The notes under the pieces were generated by a model. The model was not told the origin of the DNA. It searched no databases and saw only the letters and a list, made by a program, of their open reading frames with translations. A program made the translations under genes and the position numbers. A stretch of DNA of 64,000 bases from Caballeronia sp. GAFFF1. Lineage in GTDB: Bacteria; Pseudomonadota; Gammaproteobacteria; Burkholderiales; Burkholderiaceae. How positions within the stretch are numbered: position 1 is the stretch's first letter; each line of letters starts with the position of its first letter. The DNA lies in contig NZ_JALQEM010000041.1 in assembly GCF_023630705.1 (NCBI RefSeq), positions 62,001 to 126,000 on the forward strand, written 5' to 3'. Below are positions 9,148-17,720 of the stretch, one piece after another.

Positions 9148-10350
9148 ATGAATCGAAACGAAAACAGTCGATCCACGCAGGCACCAGCGTGGCTCGCCGT
9201 CCTTTCGGTTGCGTTGAGCGCGACCGTCTTCTGCACGACTGAATTTCTTCCGGTCGGGCTCCTGCGATATATCAGCCACGGACTTGCCGTCAATGAAGGC
9301 GCGGCGGGCATGATGGTCAGCGCGCCCGGCCTGCTGGCGGCCATTGCCGCGCCGGCGGTGACGGTCGCGGTGCGGCGCGTCGATCGCCGCCGCGTGCTGC
9401 AGGGTTTGGGAATGATTCTCGTGGCATCGAACCTGGTCGCCATGCTTGCGCCGAATTTCCTCGTGCTTGTTCTTGCGCGAGCATTGTTCGGTATCGGTAT
9501 CGGCGGATTCTGGGCCATCGGCGCGGGCCTCGGCGCGCGGCTCGTGGCCGAGCGGCATGTCGGGCGCGCAACCTCGTTGATTTTCGCAGGCGTGTCGCTC
9601 GGCATGCTGATCGGAGGTCCTGCGGGCGCGCTGATCGGCGAACTGGCCGGCTGGCGAGCCGCATTCGGAGCCGCGCTGGCGATGTCCGTCGTCGCGCTGC
9701 TTATCCAGTTCGCGGCGCTTCCCGAGCTTCGCGTGGTACAGCGCATCAGAGGTCGCGACTTGCTGGGCATTCTGGCGACGCGCTTTGGACGCGCCGGCCT
9801 CGCGGCGATGACGCTCGCCCTCTGCGGCCAGTTCGCCACGTACACGTATGTGACGCCGTTCCTCGCAACGGTCTCGGGCTTCGACGGCAAGACAATCTCT
9901 TCGCTGCTGCTCGGCTACACGCTGATCGGCCTGTTCGGCAACTTCTTCGGCGGCGCGGGCGCACAGCGCGACGTGCGCACGACGCTGCTCGCCACGATCC
10001 TCTTCATCGCGCTCCCGGTCGCGGCGCTGCCCGCGATTGGCATCCATCGGATATCGGCCATCGCGGCGCTCGCGCTGTGGGGCGTGTCCTATGGTGCAAT
10101 GCCGGTCGCGTTGCAGATGTGGATGGCGCGAGCCACGCCCGACATGCGTGAGGGCGGCATGGCGCTGTTCGTCGCGGTCTTTCAGATATCGATCGCGCTC
10201 GGCTCCCTCGCGGGCGGCCTGATCGTCGATCACTATGGCCTGTTCGATGCGATGTACTCCGGCTCTGCATTAGGCGTGCTCGCGATGCTGAGCATCATGT
10301 TGTTCGGCCGGCCCGCGCGCGCCGCTACTGAAGCCGCTGCTGGCAGTTGA
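9148..10350 (+). CDS. MFS efflux transporter, NepI/arabinose-efflux-like
   Basis: The 400-residue inner-membrane protein has about 12 hydrophobic helices. The N-terminal TEFLPVGLL segment, the basic loop VRRVDRRRV after helix 2 and LARALFGIGIGGFWAIGAGL in helix 4 closely recall the NepI/PbuE purine-nucleoside exporters of the DHA1 group. The substrate should be treated as unknown. It follows the SDR-like gene by 42 bp on the same strand and precedes DUF427, suggesting one transcript under the divergent LysR protein. It is likely proton-driven export. Confidence 0.88.
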   Translation: MNRNENSRSTQAPAWLAVLSVALSATVFCTTEFLPVGLLRYISHGLAVNEGAAGMMVSAPGLLAAIAAPAVTVAVRRVDRRRVLQGLGMILVASNLVAMLAPNFLVLVLARALFGIGIGGFWAIGAGLGARLVAERHVGRATSLIFAGVSLGMLIGGPAGALIGELAGWRAAFGAALAMSVVALLIQFAALPELRVVQRIRGRDLLGILATRFGRAGLAAMTLALCGQFATYTYVTPFLATVSGFDGKTISSLLLGYTLIGLFGNFFGGAGAQRDVRTTLLATILFIALPVAALPAIGIHRISAIAALALWGVSYGAMPVALQMWMARATPDMREGGMALFVAVFQISIALGSLAGGLIVDHYGLFDAMYSGSALGVLAMLSIMLFGRPARAATEAAAGS

Positions 10351-10413
10351 ATGCGCGTGCCCCCCGGAACCAAACCGACTACCCGAAGGCTCACTTGTAA
10401 AAGGAGTACCGTC

Positions 10414-10815
10414 ATGTCCAGAACCATCAAAGTCCCGGATGCCAGCCATCCCATCACCATCGAACGTAACGCCTCGCAAGTGGTGATCACGGCAGGCGGC
10501 GCGGTCATCGCCGATACGAGCGACGCCTTGACGTTGCGCGAAGCTCGCTATCCCGCCGTGCTGTACATCCCAAGGAAGGACGTCGACATGACGCGGCTCG
10601 AACGCACCAGCCACGCGACGTATTGCCCGTACAAAGGCGACTGCGCCTACTACTCGATCCCCTCCGCAGGCGAGCAAGCGACGAACGCCGCCTGGACGTA
10701 CGAGGACCCGTATGAAGCTGTGGAAGCGATACGGGATCATCTCGCGTTCTATCCGGAACGCGTGGACTCGATTGCGGAAGTACCCGCTGCCGCTCCTATT
10801 CAATCAGGACACTGA
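10414..10815 (+). CDS. DUF427 family protein
   Basis: The 133-residue protein starts at ATG 10414 after AAGGAG at 10401. The family pattern is clear: an RLERTSHATYCPYKGDCAYY core containing S-x-x-x-x-C-P-x-K-G, and a C-terminal AWTYEDPYEAVEAIRDHLAF with the family's W-x-Y-x-x-P and aromatic ending. DUF427 proteins are small soluble beta-rich proteins of unknown function, common beside oxidoreductases in proteobacteria and actinobacteria. The gene lies 63 bp after the MFS gene and probably shares its transcript. Confidence 0.9.
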   Translation: MSRTIKVPDASHPITIERNASQVVITAGGAVIADTSDALTLREARYPAVLYIPRKDVDMTRLERTSHATYCPYKGDCAYYSIPSAGEQATNAAWTYEDPYEAVEAIRDHLAFYPERVDSIAEVPAAAPIQSGH

Positions 10816-10818
10816 AAA

Positions 10819-11010
10819 GAATAACGTTCGCGCGGTTCTCGTAACCGGCGCGCTGTCCGGTATCGGTCGCGCGACGGCCATTGCATTTTGCGAGGGAAAA
10901 AGCCCGCGTAATGGTTTCCGGCCGCCGTACCGATGCCGGGGTGCAACTCGCCGGTGACCTCCGTTCGCTCGGCGCCGAAGCCGAATTGCAGGACGAGGCC
11001 GCCGCGTCAC
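10819..11010 (+). pseudogene. Remnant of a short-chain dehydrogenase, frameshifted
   Basis: One frame encodes VLVTGALSGIGRATAIAF, an SDR cofactor-binding start. After a frameshift near 10897 the next frame continues ARVMVSGRRTDAGVQLAGDL and then SLGAEAEL, the next strand and helix of the same fold. Everything after about residue 65 is missing. The order and wording follow the intact SDR at 14517-15263 closely, so it is a dead, truncated copy of that type. The next 230 bp to the hydrolase start hold nothing I recognise. Confidence 0.7.
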
Positions 11011-11239
11011 AGTCCGTCAGCTGACTGCCGATTTTCGGCGACAAGTTTTCGAATCGACGGCGCGCGCCGCGGCGTTCGCGCGGGCCATGCCTGTAGTGCA
11101 TGGCGTACTGCCCAGAAAGTCGTTCTCAAGCGAGGCAGAGGCGCATACCTTGATCGTCAGCAGGCAATGCATCGACGAATGGCCCTACGTCACAGATATG
11201 AGCCCCGCACTTTCCCTCCGAACTTCAAGGATCACAGCC

Positions 11240-12100
11240 ATGACTCGCCATACTCACCAGAGCGCACCAACGCAATACGTGGAAGCGAACGGCATCCGTT
11301 TTGCGTACCGTCGTTTCGGCGATCCGCAAGGCGTGCCGCTTGTCATGAACATTCACTTCAACGGCACAATGGATCACTGGGACCCGGCCGTCACCGATGG
11401 TCTCGCCCAGAGCCGGGAAGTGATCCTGTTCAATAACGCGGGCGTTTCCAGCACTTCCGGCGCGGTGCCTGAATCGATCGAGGAAATGGCGGCGAATGCG
11501 GCGGCCTTCATAGATGCGCTCGAACTGAAACAAGTCGATGTGCTCGGTTTTTCGATGGGCGGTCTCATCGCGCAGCAACTCGCGATTACAAGACCGCGAC
11601 TCGTGCGCCGGCTGATTCTCGTCGGCACCGGTCCGCGCAGCGGCGAAGGCATGGCGTCGCTCACGCCGGAGGCACAGGAAATTTTCAGCTTGAGCTACGA
11701 CGAGCCCGACCATCTCTGGCTGCGCGTGCACTTCGCGCCGTCCGCCGCGAGTCAGGCTGCGGGGCGAGCGTTCCTTGAACGGTTTCGTCTGCGCCGGGAA
11801 AATCGCGATCCGGAATCGAACGACAAGGTCGCGCCCGCGCAACTCGCCGCGCTCGCCAAATGGGGTGCCGCGCGCGAGAACCCGTATGCGTATCTGAAGG
11901 ACATTGCGCAACCGACGCTCGTCGTAAACGGCGACAACGACGTGATCATCTATTCCATCAATTCGTGGATTCTTCAGCAGCACATCCCCGATGCCCAACT
12001 GATTATCTATCCCGATGCCAATCACGGCTCGCTGTATCAGTATCCCGAGCGTTTCGTCGCACACGTCGCGCAATTTCTCTCGGAACCGGCGCACGCCTGA
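11240..12100 (+). CDS. Alpha/beta-hydrolase
   Basis: The 286-residue soluble hydrolase starts at ATG 11240 behind AAGGA; an upstream in-frame start at 11087 has no support. It has the nucleophile elbow GFSMGG with Ser105, an acid in NGDNDVI and a histidine in DANHGS near residue 262. The N-terminal strand has an HFNGTMDHWDP oxyanion loop. The layout resembles epoxide-hydrolase/haloperoxidase-like family members, but the substrate is not predictable. It is 45 bp upstream of the intact SDR and likely cotranscribed with it, suggesting that the two act on a common ester, lactone or carbonyl compound (inference). Confidence 0.87.
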   Translation: MTRHTHQSAPTQYVEANGIRFAYRRFGDPQGVPLVMNIHFNGTMDHWDPAVTDGLAQSREVILFNNAGVSSTSGAVPESIEEMAANAAAFIDALELKQVDVLGFSMGGLIAQQLAITRPRLVRRLILVGTGPRSGEGMASLTPEAQEIFSLSYDEPDHLWLRVHFAPSAASQAAGRAFLERFRLRRENRDPESNDKVAPAQLAALAKWGAARENPYAYLKDIAQPTLVVNGDNDVIIYSINSWILQQHIPDAQLIIYPDANHGSLYQYPERFVAHVAQFLSEPAHA

Positions 12101-12145
12101 ACCCACTCGCTGGCGCCTTTCCTCGCATAGTCTCAGGAGAATGAC

Positions 12146-12892
12146 ATGACCACTCTCACCGGAAAAACCGCGCTCGTCACAGGCGCTTCTCGCGGTATCG
12201 GCCGGGCGATCGCGCTGGCGTTGGCAAAGGCCGGCGCGCGCGTGCTCGTTCATTTCGGCCGTGCCGAAGACGCCGCCGACGCGGTCGTCGAAGCTATTCG
12301 CGCCACGGGCGGCCGGGCCGACAAGGTGTCGGCCGATCTGCGCGCCGCGGATGGCCCGCACGCGCTTGCGAAACGGGTTCGCGCGCTGGCCGGCGACCGG
12401 CTGGACGTGCTCGTCGTGAACGCGGGCATCTCGAAAGCGGCGAGCATCGAAGAGACGAGCGTCGAAGATTTCGATGACCTTTTCGCGGTCAACGTACGCG
12501 CGCCGTACTTCCTCGTGCAGCAACTGCTGCCGATGTTCGGCGAAGGCAGCAGCGTCGTCTTGCTGTCGTCGCTCGCGGCACGCAGCGCCGTCGACAACCT
12601 CTCGGCCTACGCGGCGACCAAGGGCGCGATCGATACGCTCGTGCGGCACTTCGCGTCCACGCTCGGTGAGCGCGGCATTCGCGTCAACGCCATCGCGCCG
12701 GGCGTCGTCGAAACCGATATGTCGAATTTCGCGAAGACCGCTACGGGCCGCGACTTCACGCTCGGCATTCAGGCGCTCAAGCGGGTCGCCCAGCCCGACG
12801 ACATCGCCGGAGCTGCGGTTTTCCTCGCATCCGATGCAGCCCGCTGGGTGACGGGCGATACACTGCGCGTCGATGGCGGATCGAAACTGTGA
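12146..12892 (+). CDS. Short-chain dehydrogenase/reductase (SDR)
   Basis: The 248-residue protein starts at ATG 12146 behind CAGGAGAATGAC. All classical SDR elements are present: cofactor loop TGASRGIGRA, NAG motif LVVNAGIS, catalytic Ser141/Ser142 (LLSSLAARS), Tyr155 and Lys159 (SAYAATKGA), and the C-terminal LRVDGGSKL. Arg/His residues at the end of strand two suggest NADPH preference. It is the intact paralogue of the dead SDR at 8386, so the run contains an active and an inactive copy. It probably reduces a carbonyl or oxidises an alcohol; the substrate is unknown. Confidence 0.9.
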   Translation: MTTLTGKTALVTGASRGIGRAIALALAKAGARVLVHFGRAEDAADAVVEAIRATGGRADKVSADLRAADGPHALAKRVRALAGDRLDVLVVNAGISKAASIEETSVEDFDDLFAVNVRAPYFLVQQLLPMFGEGSSVVLLSSLAARSAVDNLSAYAATKGAIDTLVRHFASTLGERGIRVNAIAPGVVETDMSNFAKTATGRDFTLGIQALKRVAQPDDIAGAAVFLASDAARWVTGDTLRVDGGSKL

Positions 12893-13196
12893 GGGTTGCG
12901 GCGTGCGGTCTTCCACGCGCTGAAACTAGCTTAAACGTGCTGACGCAAGCCGATGCCCGCCGCGCTAATAGTAGCCGGCAAATGCCGGTGGCATCGCGCG
13001 CGGCTGGACTACTAGCCACGGTGTGGTGCTTGTACGGAGGTAGCAGGCGCCATCGTTCCGTCGCGGGCCGGCGCTACAATCGGATGCGCGCTGAGCCGGT
13101 CACCCCGCTCGCTCTTTTCTGCCGCTAAATGCCATCGCAGGCGTACCGGTTTCAAGGTCGACCCCGGTTGTTTTGCCTTGTCACGAGGAGGCCCGA
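12893..13196. other. Intergenic, small hairpin after the SDR
   Basis: No gene is supported. A perfect 6-bp hairpin (CCGGCA-AA-TGCCGG, 12975-12988) lies about 80 bp after the SDR stop but has no T-run, so it is only a weak terminator candidate. A strong GAGGAGG ribosome site at about 13186 belongs to the following broken gene. Confidence 0.4.
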
Positions 13197-13640
13197 ATGG
13201 ACGGGTTCACGCAGCATCACGATGACTCCGCCTTCGGGTCGACCTTGGTCGCGCCACGCCGCCGGGAGGTGGTGCGCCGAGGAATCAGAGTCGCGATCGG
13301 CGACCGCGCGTTCGACCTGCTCCTGCTTTTGGTGGAATCGCGCGGCTCCGTTCTGAGCAAGGGCGATTTCTCGCAAGCGCGTGGCACGACCGAGTCGTCG
13401 AAGACAAGACCGTCGAAGCTCAGGTTTCCGCGCTTCGCCGGGCGCGGAGACGATGGGGCGGCCATACGCACGGTGACGAAGCGCGGCTACCAGTTCACCG
13501 CGGAACTGCTCCCCGAGGCGGCGAAACCGGATGAGCCGTCTGCTACGAGAGCGGCCCGGCCGGCTCTTCCTGGCTCGCAGCTGCCTGCATCGATTACCCC
13601 TGTCACTGGCCGGGAAGCGGCCGTGCGCGGAATTTGCCGC
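13197..13640 (+). pseudogene. Winged-helix (OmpR/CadC-type) regulator, frameshifted
   Basis: ATG 13197 follows GAGGAGG. The frame first reads as the start of an OmpR-type winged helix (GIRVAIGDRAFDLLLLLVES, then SVLSKGDF). From about 13380 to 13440 the meaningful reading is in another frame, WHDRVVEDKTVEAQVSALRR, which holds the recognition helix. From 13442 the first frame resumes with DDGAAIRTVTKRGYQFTAEL, the wing. Two opposing indels therefore leave the frame open while destroying the DNA-contacting helix. A following SITPVTGREAAV resembles the start of a P-loop sensor domain, after which similarity is lost. It is a dead regulator, probably once controlling a neighbour. Confidence 0.75.
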
Positions 13641-13805
13641 GAAAGCCGCGCTAGAAGCCATCTTTCCCGCGACGCGGCAGTGCGGAGAAGGCGGTCGCAT
13701 TGTGGACGTGGACGCGGCGCTCACCTGCACCGGGGCAATCACCGAAGCCGCGCGCGCGGACAATGAGCGCGCGGCATCTATCGTATTGCTACGACGGCCT
13801 CTTGC

Positions 13806-14453
13806 TCATGCCTTGGACGATGGGCGGGCCGAGACCTTGTCATACCACGCCTGTAGCGCATCGAATCCCGCGGGAATGCCGAGCTTCATGCCGCCAGCGG
13901 CGAAGTCGATCGTTACGAGCGTCGTGACGTCCGCAACCGAGAATGCATCGCCCGCGACGAACGGCACTGTCTTGAGGCGGTCGTTGAAATCCGCAAAGAA
14001 GTTCGCGACGCGCAACTTGCTGCGCTCCACGATCTCAGGAATCTGCTCATATGCATGCGGACCGGACAGCGCCCGGCCTTTCAGCCCGGCAACGGCATTG
14101 CGGACGCCCTCCATGACGGCGGAAAAGCCATCCAGTTCGGCACGGCGTTCCCACATCGTGACGAGCGCCTTCGTCGTTGGCGTCGTGCCTAGCAACGTGG
14201 GCGTTTCGGGGCAGGCTTCTTCGATGTAGCGCCAGATTGCAGGAACTTCGCCGATCGCGGTACCGTCTCGCAGCACGAGCGTGGGGACCTGCCGGCGAGG
14301 ATTGATCGCGACGTAGGCCTCAGAGAACTGCTCCTTCGCGCCGAGGTCCACCGCTTTCGTTGGAAATTCGATGCCTTTCTCGGCAAGAAAGATACGCACC
14401 CTGCGAGAGTTGGGAGAGGCCTTGGATTCAAAAAGCGTGAGATCGGTGTTCAT
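13806..14453 (-). CDS. Glutathione S-transferase family protein
   Basis: The 215-residue cytoplasmic protein starts at ATG 14453 (MNTDLTLFES); an ATG at 14477 would add eight residues. The N-terminal thioredoxin-like domain (about 1-80) carries SKASPNSRRVRIFLAEKGI, whose Ser/Asn region sits at the glutathione-activating position, and the cis-Pro motif RRQVPTLVL. The all-helical domain includes the N-capping FVAGDAFSVADVT signature near residue 155. It conjugates or reduces electrophiles with glutathione. It follows an SDR gene by 63 bp on the same strand and may share a transcript. Neighbouring OYE and peroxiredoxin genes suggest a detoxification theme. Confidence 0.9.
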   Translation of the reverse strand: MNTDLTLFESKASPNSRRVRIFLAEKGIEFPTKAVDLGAKEQFSEAYVAINPRRQVPTLVLRDGTAIGEVPAIWRYIEEACPETPTLLGTTPTTKALVTMWERRAELDGFSAVMEGVRNAVAGLKGRALSGPHAYEQIPEIVERSKLRVANFFADFNDRLKTVPFVAGDAFSVADVTTLVTIDFAAGGMKLGIPAGFDALQAWYDKVSARPSSKA

Positions 14454-14516
14454 TGGTGGTGTGTCCATAACATGCATTTCGCCGGCAAAGCCGGAGTGCG
14501 AATATGTGCCGAGCGT

Positions 14517-15263
14517 TCAACCCGCTGTCTTCCCACCATCGACGGTGAGAATCTGCCCGGTGACGAACGCCGCACTGTCATTTGCCAGGTAGAGCACTGC
14601 TGCTGCGATGTCGCCAGGCTTGCCGATTCGCGCGAGCGGAACCGTTGCGGCAAGCGCGGCCTTGTTCTCCGGCGTGCGCGTGAAGCGGTCCAGCATGCCC
14701 GTGTCGGTGGGGCCGGGCGCGACGGCATTGACTCGCACGCCCGCCGATGCAGCCTCGAGCGCGGCGGATTTCGTAATGCCTTCCACGGCGTGCTTGCTGC
14801 CCGCATACACGGAAGCGAACGCCGCGCCTTCGTGACCATAGGTCGAAGAGATATTGATGATGCTGCCGCGTTGCTGCGCGCTCATCACGCGCAATTCGTG
14901 CTTGAGACTCAGCAGGGTTCCAAGAACGTTGGTATCGAAAGTATCGGCGTAGCTCTCGGCGGTCTGCTCGACCACCGGCCCAGGCCGGCCTTCCGTGCCC
15001 GCGTTGTTGACCGCGACGTCGAGCCGGCCGAAGCGGGCAACGGTTTCATCGACCAGGCGACGCACGTCTTCGTCGCGGCGTACGTCAGCCTGTACGAAGA
15101 ATGCTTCCGCGCCGAGTTCGCGCAGTTCGGCCTCGAGTGCCTCACCTTGTGCAGAGCGACGGCCCGACACGACAAGGCGAGCGCCCGCACGGGCGAACGC
15201 AAAAGCGGTTGCGCGTCCAATACCCGTGAGGGCGCCAGTGATAAGGACTACGGATTGGTTCAT
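14517..15263 (-). CDS. Short-chain dehydrogenase/reductase (SDR)
   Basis: The 248-residue protein starts at ATG 15263, with GGAG nine bases upstream; upstream in-frame starts lack a ribosome site. It has the cofactor loop LITGALTGIGRATAFAFARA, VNNAGTEG, catalytic Ser-Ser in INISSTYG, Tyr/Lys in SVYAGSKHAVEG and a C-terminal LTVDGGKTAG. SGRR after strand two suggests NADPH. It is upstream of the GST gene on the same strand. Its nearest relative in the window is the frameshifted fragment at 10819. The substrate is unknown. Confidence 0.9.
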   Translation of the reverse strand: MNQSVVLITGALTGIGRATAFAFARAGARLVVSGRRSAQGEALEAELRELGAEAFFVQADVRRDEDVRRLVDETVARFGRLDVAVNNAGTEGRPGPVVEQTAESYADTFDTNVLGTLLSLKHELRVMSAQQRGSIINISSTYGHEGAAFASVYAGSKHAVEGITKSAALEAASAGVRVNAVAPGPTDTGMLDRFTRTPENKAALAATVPLARIGKPGDIAAAVLYLANDSAAFVTGQILTVDGGKTAG

Positions 15264-15634
15264 TTGCAGCTCCGATAAAGTTGATTGATGCGAGATACAC
15301 CGTCCCCAGAGTTTCGCTTCCCGTTGTGCGTGAGCTTCATCGCTCAATGCGCAGCGAATAGGAAAGTGCGTGGAAGACCTGAGCGTCTTCCAGTAGGCAA
15401 GACGCTCTATCTCCTGCAGTCAGGTTAGCGGTTTAGCATATCGACGAGAACGACTTTCTGGGCTTGGCTTCATGCTTGCCAAGCATGGCTGCACGACGTT
15501 AGACGCTGGACGAATACGGGATTTTGGGGAGGTTCGTATACGTAGCTGTCACATGGTCGAGACATACGCTCGCATTCGTGGTGGGATACACGGTGGACTT
15601 TGGCAGTACATCGGTCGACATGCGTGCGACCGTT
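15264..15634. other. Intergenic, no gene seen
   Basis: This spacer between the peroxiredoxin-like gene and the SDR gene, both minus strand, is less GC-rich than its neighbours. It probably holds the SDR-GST promoter, but I could not pick reliable boxes. Confidence 0.4.
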
Positions 15635-16276
15635 TCAATCGACGCCTGACTGCGTATTGCGACGCGTATGCAGTTTGTGGAGCACTCGGATCAGCAATTC
15701 GCCGTCCAGTGCATTTCGATAGTCGAAATCGACATGCGCGAACACGACCACGCCGGCTTCGTTGATAAGATAGGTCGCTGGAACCGGCACTAGAAAGCGG
15801 TCTGACTCTCCGAGCTTTGGAGGCGTATACCCAAGGTCAAGATAGCGGCTTCGCAGTGCCTCGGGCAGATCGAACGTCAGACCAAAAGCGCGGGTCGTTC
15901 GCAAATTCCGGTCGACAAGCTCCGTGACAGGCAGTCGGCTGGCCTCGCGCGGCGAAGCATCCGGCGGGGCGATCGCGACGGCCTTCGCTCCCGTCAAAGC
16001 AATATGCGCGTGCATCGCGGCAAAATGCGCAAGGCTCTCCTCGCCAAATGTGCACCATGATCCGCGCAAGAAGTGGATCACAACGGGCGCCGAACTCAGC
16101 AAGTGATCGAGTGCGACCTTGTTGCCTTGCTTGTCGGGCAACACGAACGACGGCGCCTGGGCGCCCGCATGCAACGCTCGAGTCACGGCGTTCGAAGCGG
16201 CGGTCATCGCGAGCTCCGCCGCCGCGTCAGCGTCAGCGTCAGCGTCAGCTTGCAGTATTTCGAGGTCGTGTCCCAT
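15635..16276 (-). CDS. AhpC/TSA-type peroxiredoxin-like protein (single Cys)
   Basis: The 213-residue protein starts at ATG 16276 behind AGGAGG. An N-terminal helix contains an Asp-Ala repeat at residues 11-18, followed by a thioredoxin fold with HFLRGSWCTFGEESLAHF. Cys75 sits at the usual peroxidatic position, but the common W-C-P-Y-C is W-C-T-F-G, so the resolving cysteine of that motif is missing and a 1-Cys mechanism is likely. The rest (ATYLINEAGVVVFAHVDFDY) follows the redoxin fold. It probably reduces peroxides using an external thiol. It lies 166 bp after the OYE gene on the same strand. Confidence 0.85.
   Translation of the reverse strand: MGHDLEILQADADADADAAAELAMTAASNAVTRALHAGAQAPSFVLPDKQGNKVALDHLLSSAPVVIHFLRGSWCTFGEESLAHFAAMHAHIALTGAKAVAIAPPDASPREASRLPVTELVDRNLRTTRAFGLTFDLPEALRSRYLDLGYTPPKLGESDRFLVPVPATYLINEAGVVVFAHVDFDYRNALDGELLIRVLHKLHTRRNTQSGVD
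16224..16247. repeat. Hexanucleotide tandem repeat (GCGTCA)x4
   Basis: Four perfect tandem copies of GCGTCA, read on the coding minus strand as Asp-Ala repeats near the N terminus of the peroxiredoxin-like protein. The unit is a multiple of three, so copy-number slippage would change protein length without shifting the frame. Confidence 0.9.
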
Positions 16277-16442
16277 CGTCGATATTCCTCCTGTCCAGCA
16301 ACCCTGCGGCGATGACGGCGCTTGCGTTCGCCAGACGGCCCCGGCGGCGCTTGCGCGACATCGGGGGCCTGAGATGGCGCGACCGGCTCGTCTCGAGCCG
16401 TGGCGCCTCGATCGCGTCACGCTGGCCTCCAAGGTCTGGTGG

Positions 16443-17585
16443 TCAAACAGCCTCGGCGCTTTCTTCATCTTCAGCGTTGCGAAGCGCCGCTTGTTGCGCG
16501 TCATACGTCAGGAAGTCCGAGTACTGGGCTTCGCCGCCACCCCAGAAAGCGGCGCGGACATATGGCGTCAGTGGCAGATCGTGTGCGAGGCGTTGCGGCA
16601 AGTCCGGGTTCGACGAGAAGTGGCGTCCAAAGGCGACGAGGTCGGCGACGCCCGAGTTCACAGCGTCAACGGCACTCGCGCGATCAAAGCCCCCTGCAGC
16701 GATGATCGGACCCGAGAAGTGCGGGCGCAGATACGCAGCCGCCACCACCGGTTGGCCGTGATGCAAAGTGTCATCGCCCTTGATACGTGGTTCGATCACA
16801 TGAAGGTATGCGATCTTGTACGCGTCGAGCACCTTCGCCACATGGCTGAAGGTCGCGACCGGGTCGCTGTCCGAGATGCCGCCCCATTCGCCCGACGGCG
16901 AGATCCGCACCCCGACGCGGTCTGCGCCATAGACCGAGATCAGTGCTTCGAGCGCTTCGCGCAAGAAGCGCACGCGGTTCTCGACCGGACCGCCGTATTC
17001 GTCGGTGCGTTGATTCGTGCCGTCCTGGATGAACTGGTCGACGAGATAGCCGTTTGCGCCGTGCAGCTCGACGCCGCCAAAGCCGGCTCGCTTTGCGCGC
17101 CGCGCAGCCTGACGGAAGTCTTCTACGATGCCCGCAATTTCTTCCACTTCGAGGGCGCGATGCGGCGACACCGGCACAAAGCCGTCCCGGGTCAATGCGA
17201 CGCCTTCGAACGGCACGGCTGAAGGCGCGACTGGGGCGCTGCCGCCGTTGACTTCTACGTGGCTCTGACGACCGCCGTGAATCAGCTGCAGGAATGCGAG
17301 ACCGCCCTTGGCGTGGACCGCATCTGCAATGGCCTTCCAACCGGCATCCTGACCGTCATGGAAAATGCTCGCAGCGCCAAGATAGGAACGTGCGTGTTCA
17401 GAGATGCTTGCGGCTTCGATGATTACAAGTCCGCCTTCGGAAGCACGCTGGCCATAGAAGTCGGCCATCATCGGGCTTGGAATGTCGCCCGGCTGGATGG
17501 TGCGCAGGCGGGTCATTGGAGCGAGAACGACGCGATGGTTGAGGTCATAGGCACCGACCTTTGTGGATGTGAACAGCTTAGCCAT
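16443..17585 (-). CDS. Old yellow enzyme family ene-reductase (NemA-like)
   Basis: The 380-residue FMN-dependent TIM-barrel enzyme starts at ATG 17585 behind AAAGGAATCGTC. It shows APMTR at 22-26, the substrate-anion His175 and Asn178 pair in VELHGANGYLVDQF, TDEYGG, and the FMN-phosphate end IIAAGGFDRASA followed by DLVAFGRHFSSNPDLP. The length is normal. It reduces activated C=C bonds, nitro groups or quinones with NAD(P)H and is commonly induced by electrophiles. It heads the minus-strand set with the peroxiredoxin-like protein. A palindrome about 95 bp upstream may be its operator. Confidence 0.93.
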   Translation of the reverse strand: MAKLFTSTKVGAYDLNHRVVLAPMTRLRTIQPGDIPSPMMADFYGQRASEGGLVIIEAASISEHARSYLGAASIFHDGQDAGWKAIADAVHAKGGLAFLQLIHGGRQSHVEVNGGSAPVAPSAVPFEGVALTRDGFVPVSPHRALEVEEIAGIVEDFRQAARRAKRAGFGGVELHGANGYLVDQFIQDGTNQRTDEYGGPVENRVRFLREALEALISVYGADRVGVRISPSGEWGGISDSDPVATFSHVAKVLDAYKIAYLHVIEPRIKGDDTLHHGQPVVAAAYLRPHFSGPIIAAGGFDRASAVDAVNSGVADLVAFGRHFSSNPDLPQRLAHDLPLTPYVRAAFWGGGEAQYSDFLTYDAQQAALRNAEDEESAEAV

Positions 17586-17677
17586 GACGATTCCTTTGAG
17601 AGTGGGTTGCGCACCGAAGGGACCGGTGCGTCACGCGTTGCGTTGAGATCGAATGTAGAGATTCCGGCCCGCACGAA

Positions 17678-17704
17678 ATAGGCCCCTATGGGAATAGGGC
17701 CTAT
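17678..17704. promoter_or_regulatory. Nested palindrome upstream of the OYE gene
   Basis: Arms ATAGGCCC (17678-17685) and GGGCCTAT (17697-17704) are perfect inverted repeats, with an inner CCCTAT/ATAGGG pair. It lies 93 bp before the OYE start and just after the dead MFS gene's stop. Position and symmetry suit a repressor operator for the OYE gene; a terminator for the MFS remnant is less likely because no T-run follows. Confidence 0.45.
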
Positions 17705-17720
17705 GCCCGATCTGGATAAG

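Noticed and set aside
9115..10233. 372-codon minus-strand open frame opposite the MFS gene
   Set aside because: Arg/Asp/Glu/His-rich product without a domain, lying exactly opposite a 12-helix transporter.
11225..12916. 563-codon minus-strand open frame opposite the hydrolase and SDR
   Set aside because: It is antisense to two well-supported genes, its composition is Arg/His/Asp-rich and it shows no domain; long shadow frames are expected in GC-rich DNA.
12975..12988. CCGGCA-AA-TGCCGG hairpin as a terminator
   Set aside because: The loop is only two bases and no T-run follows.
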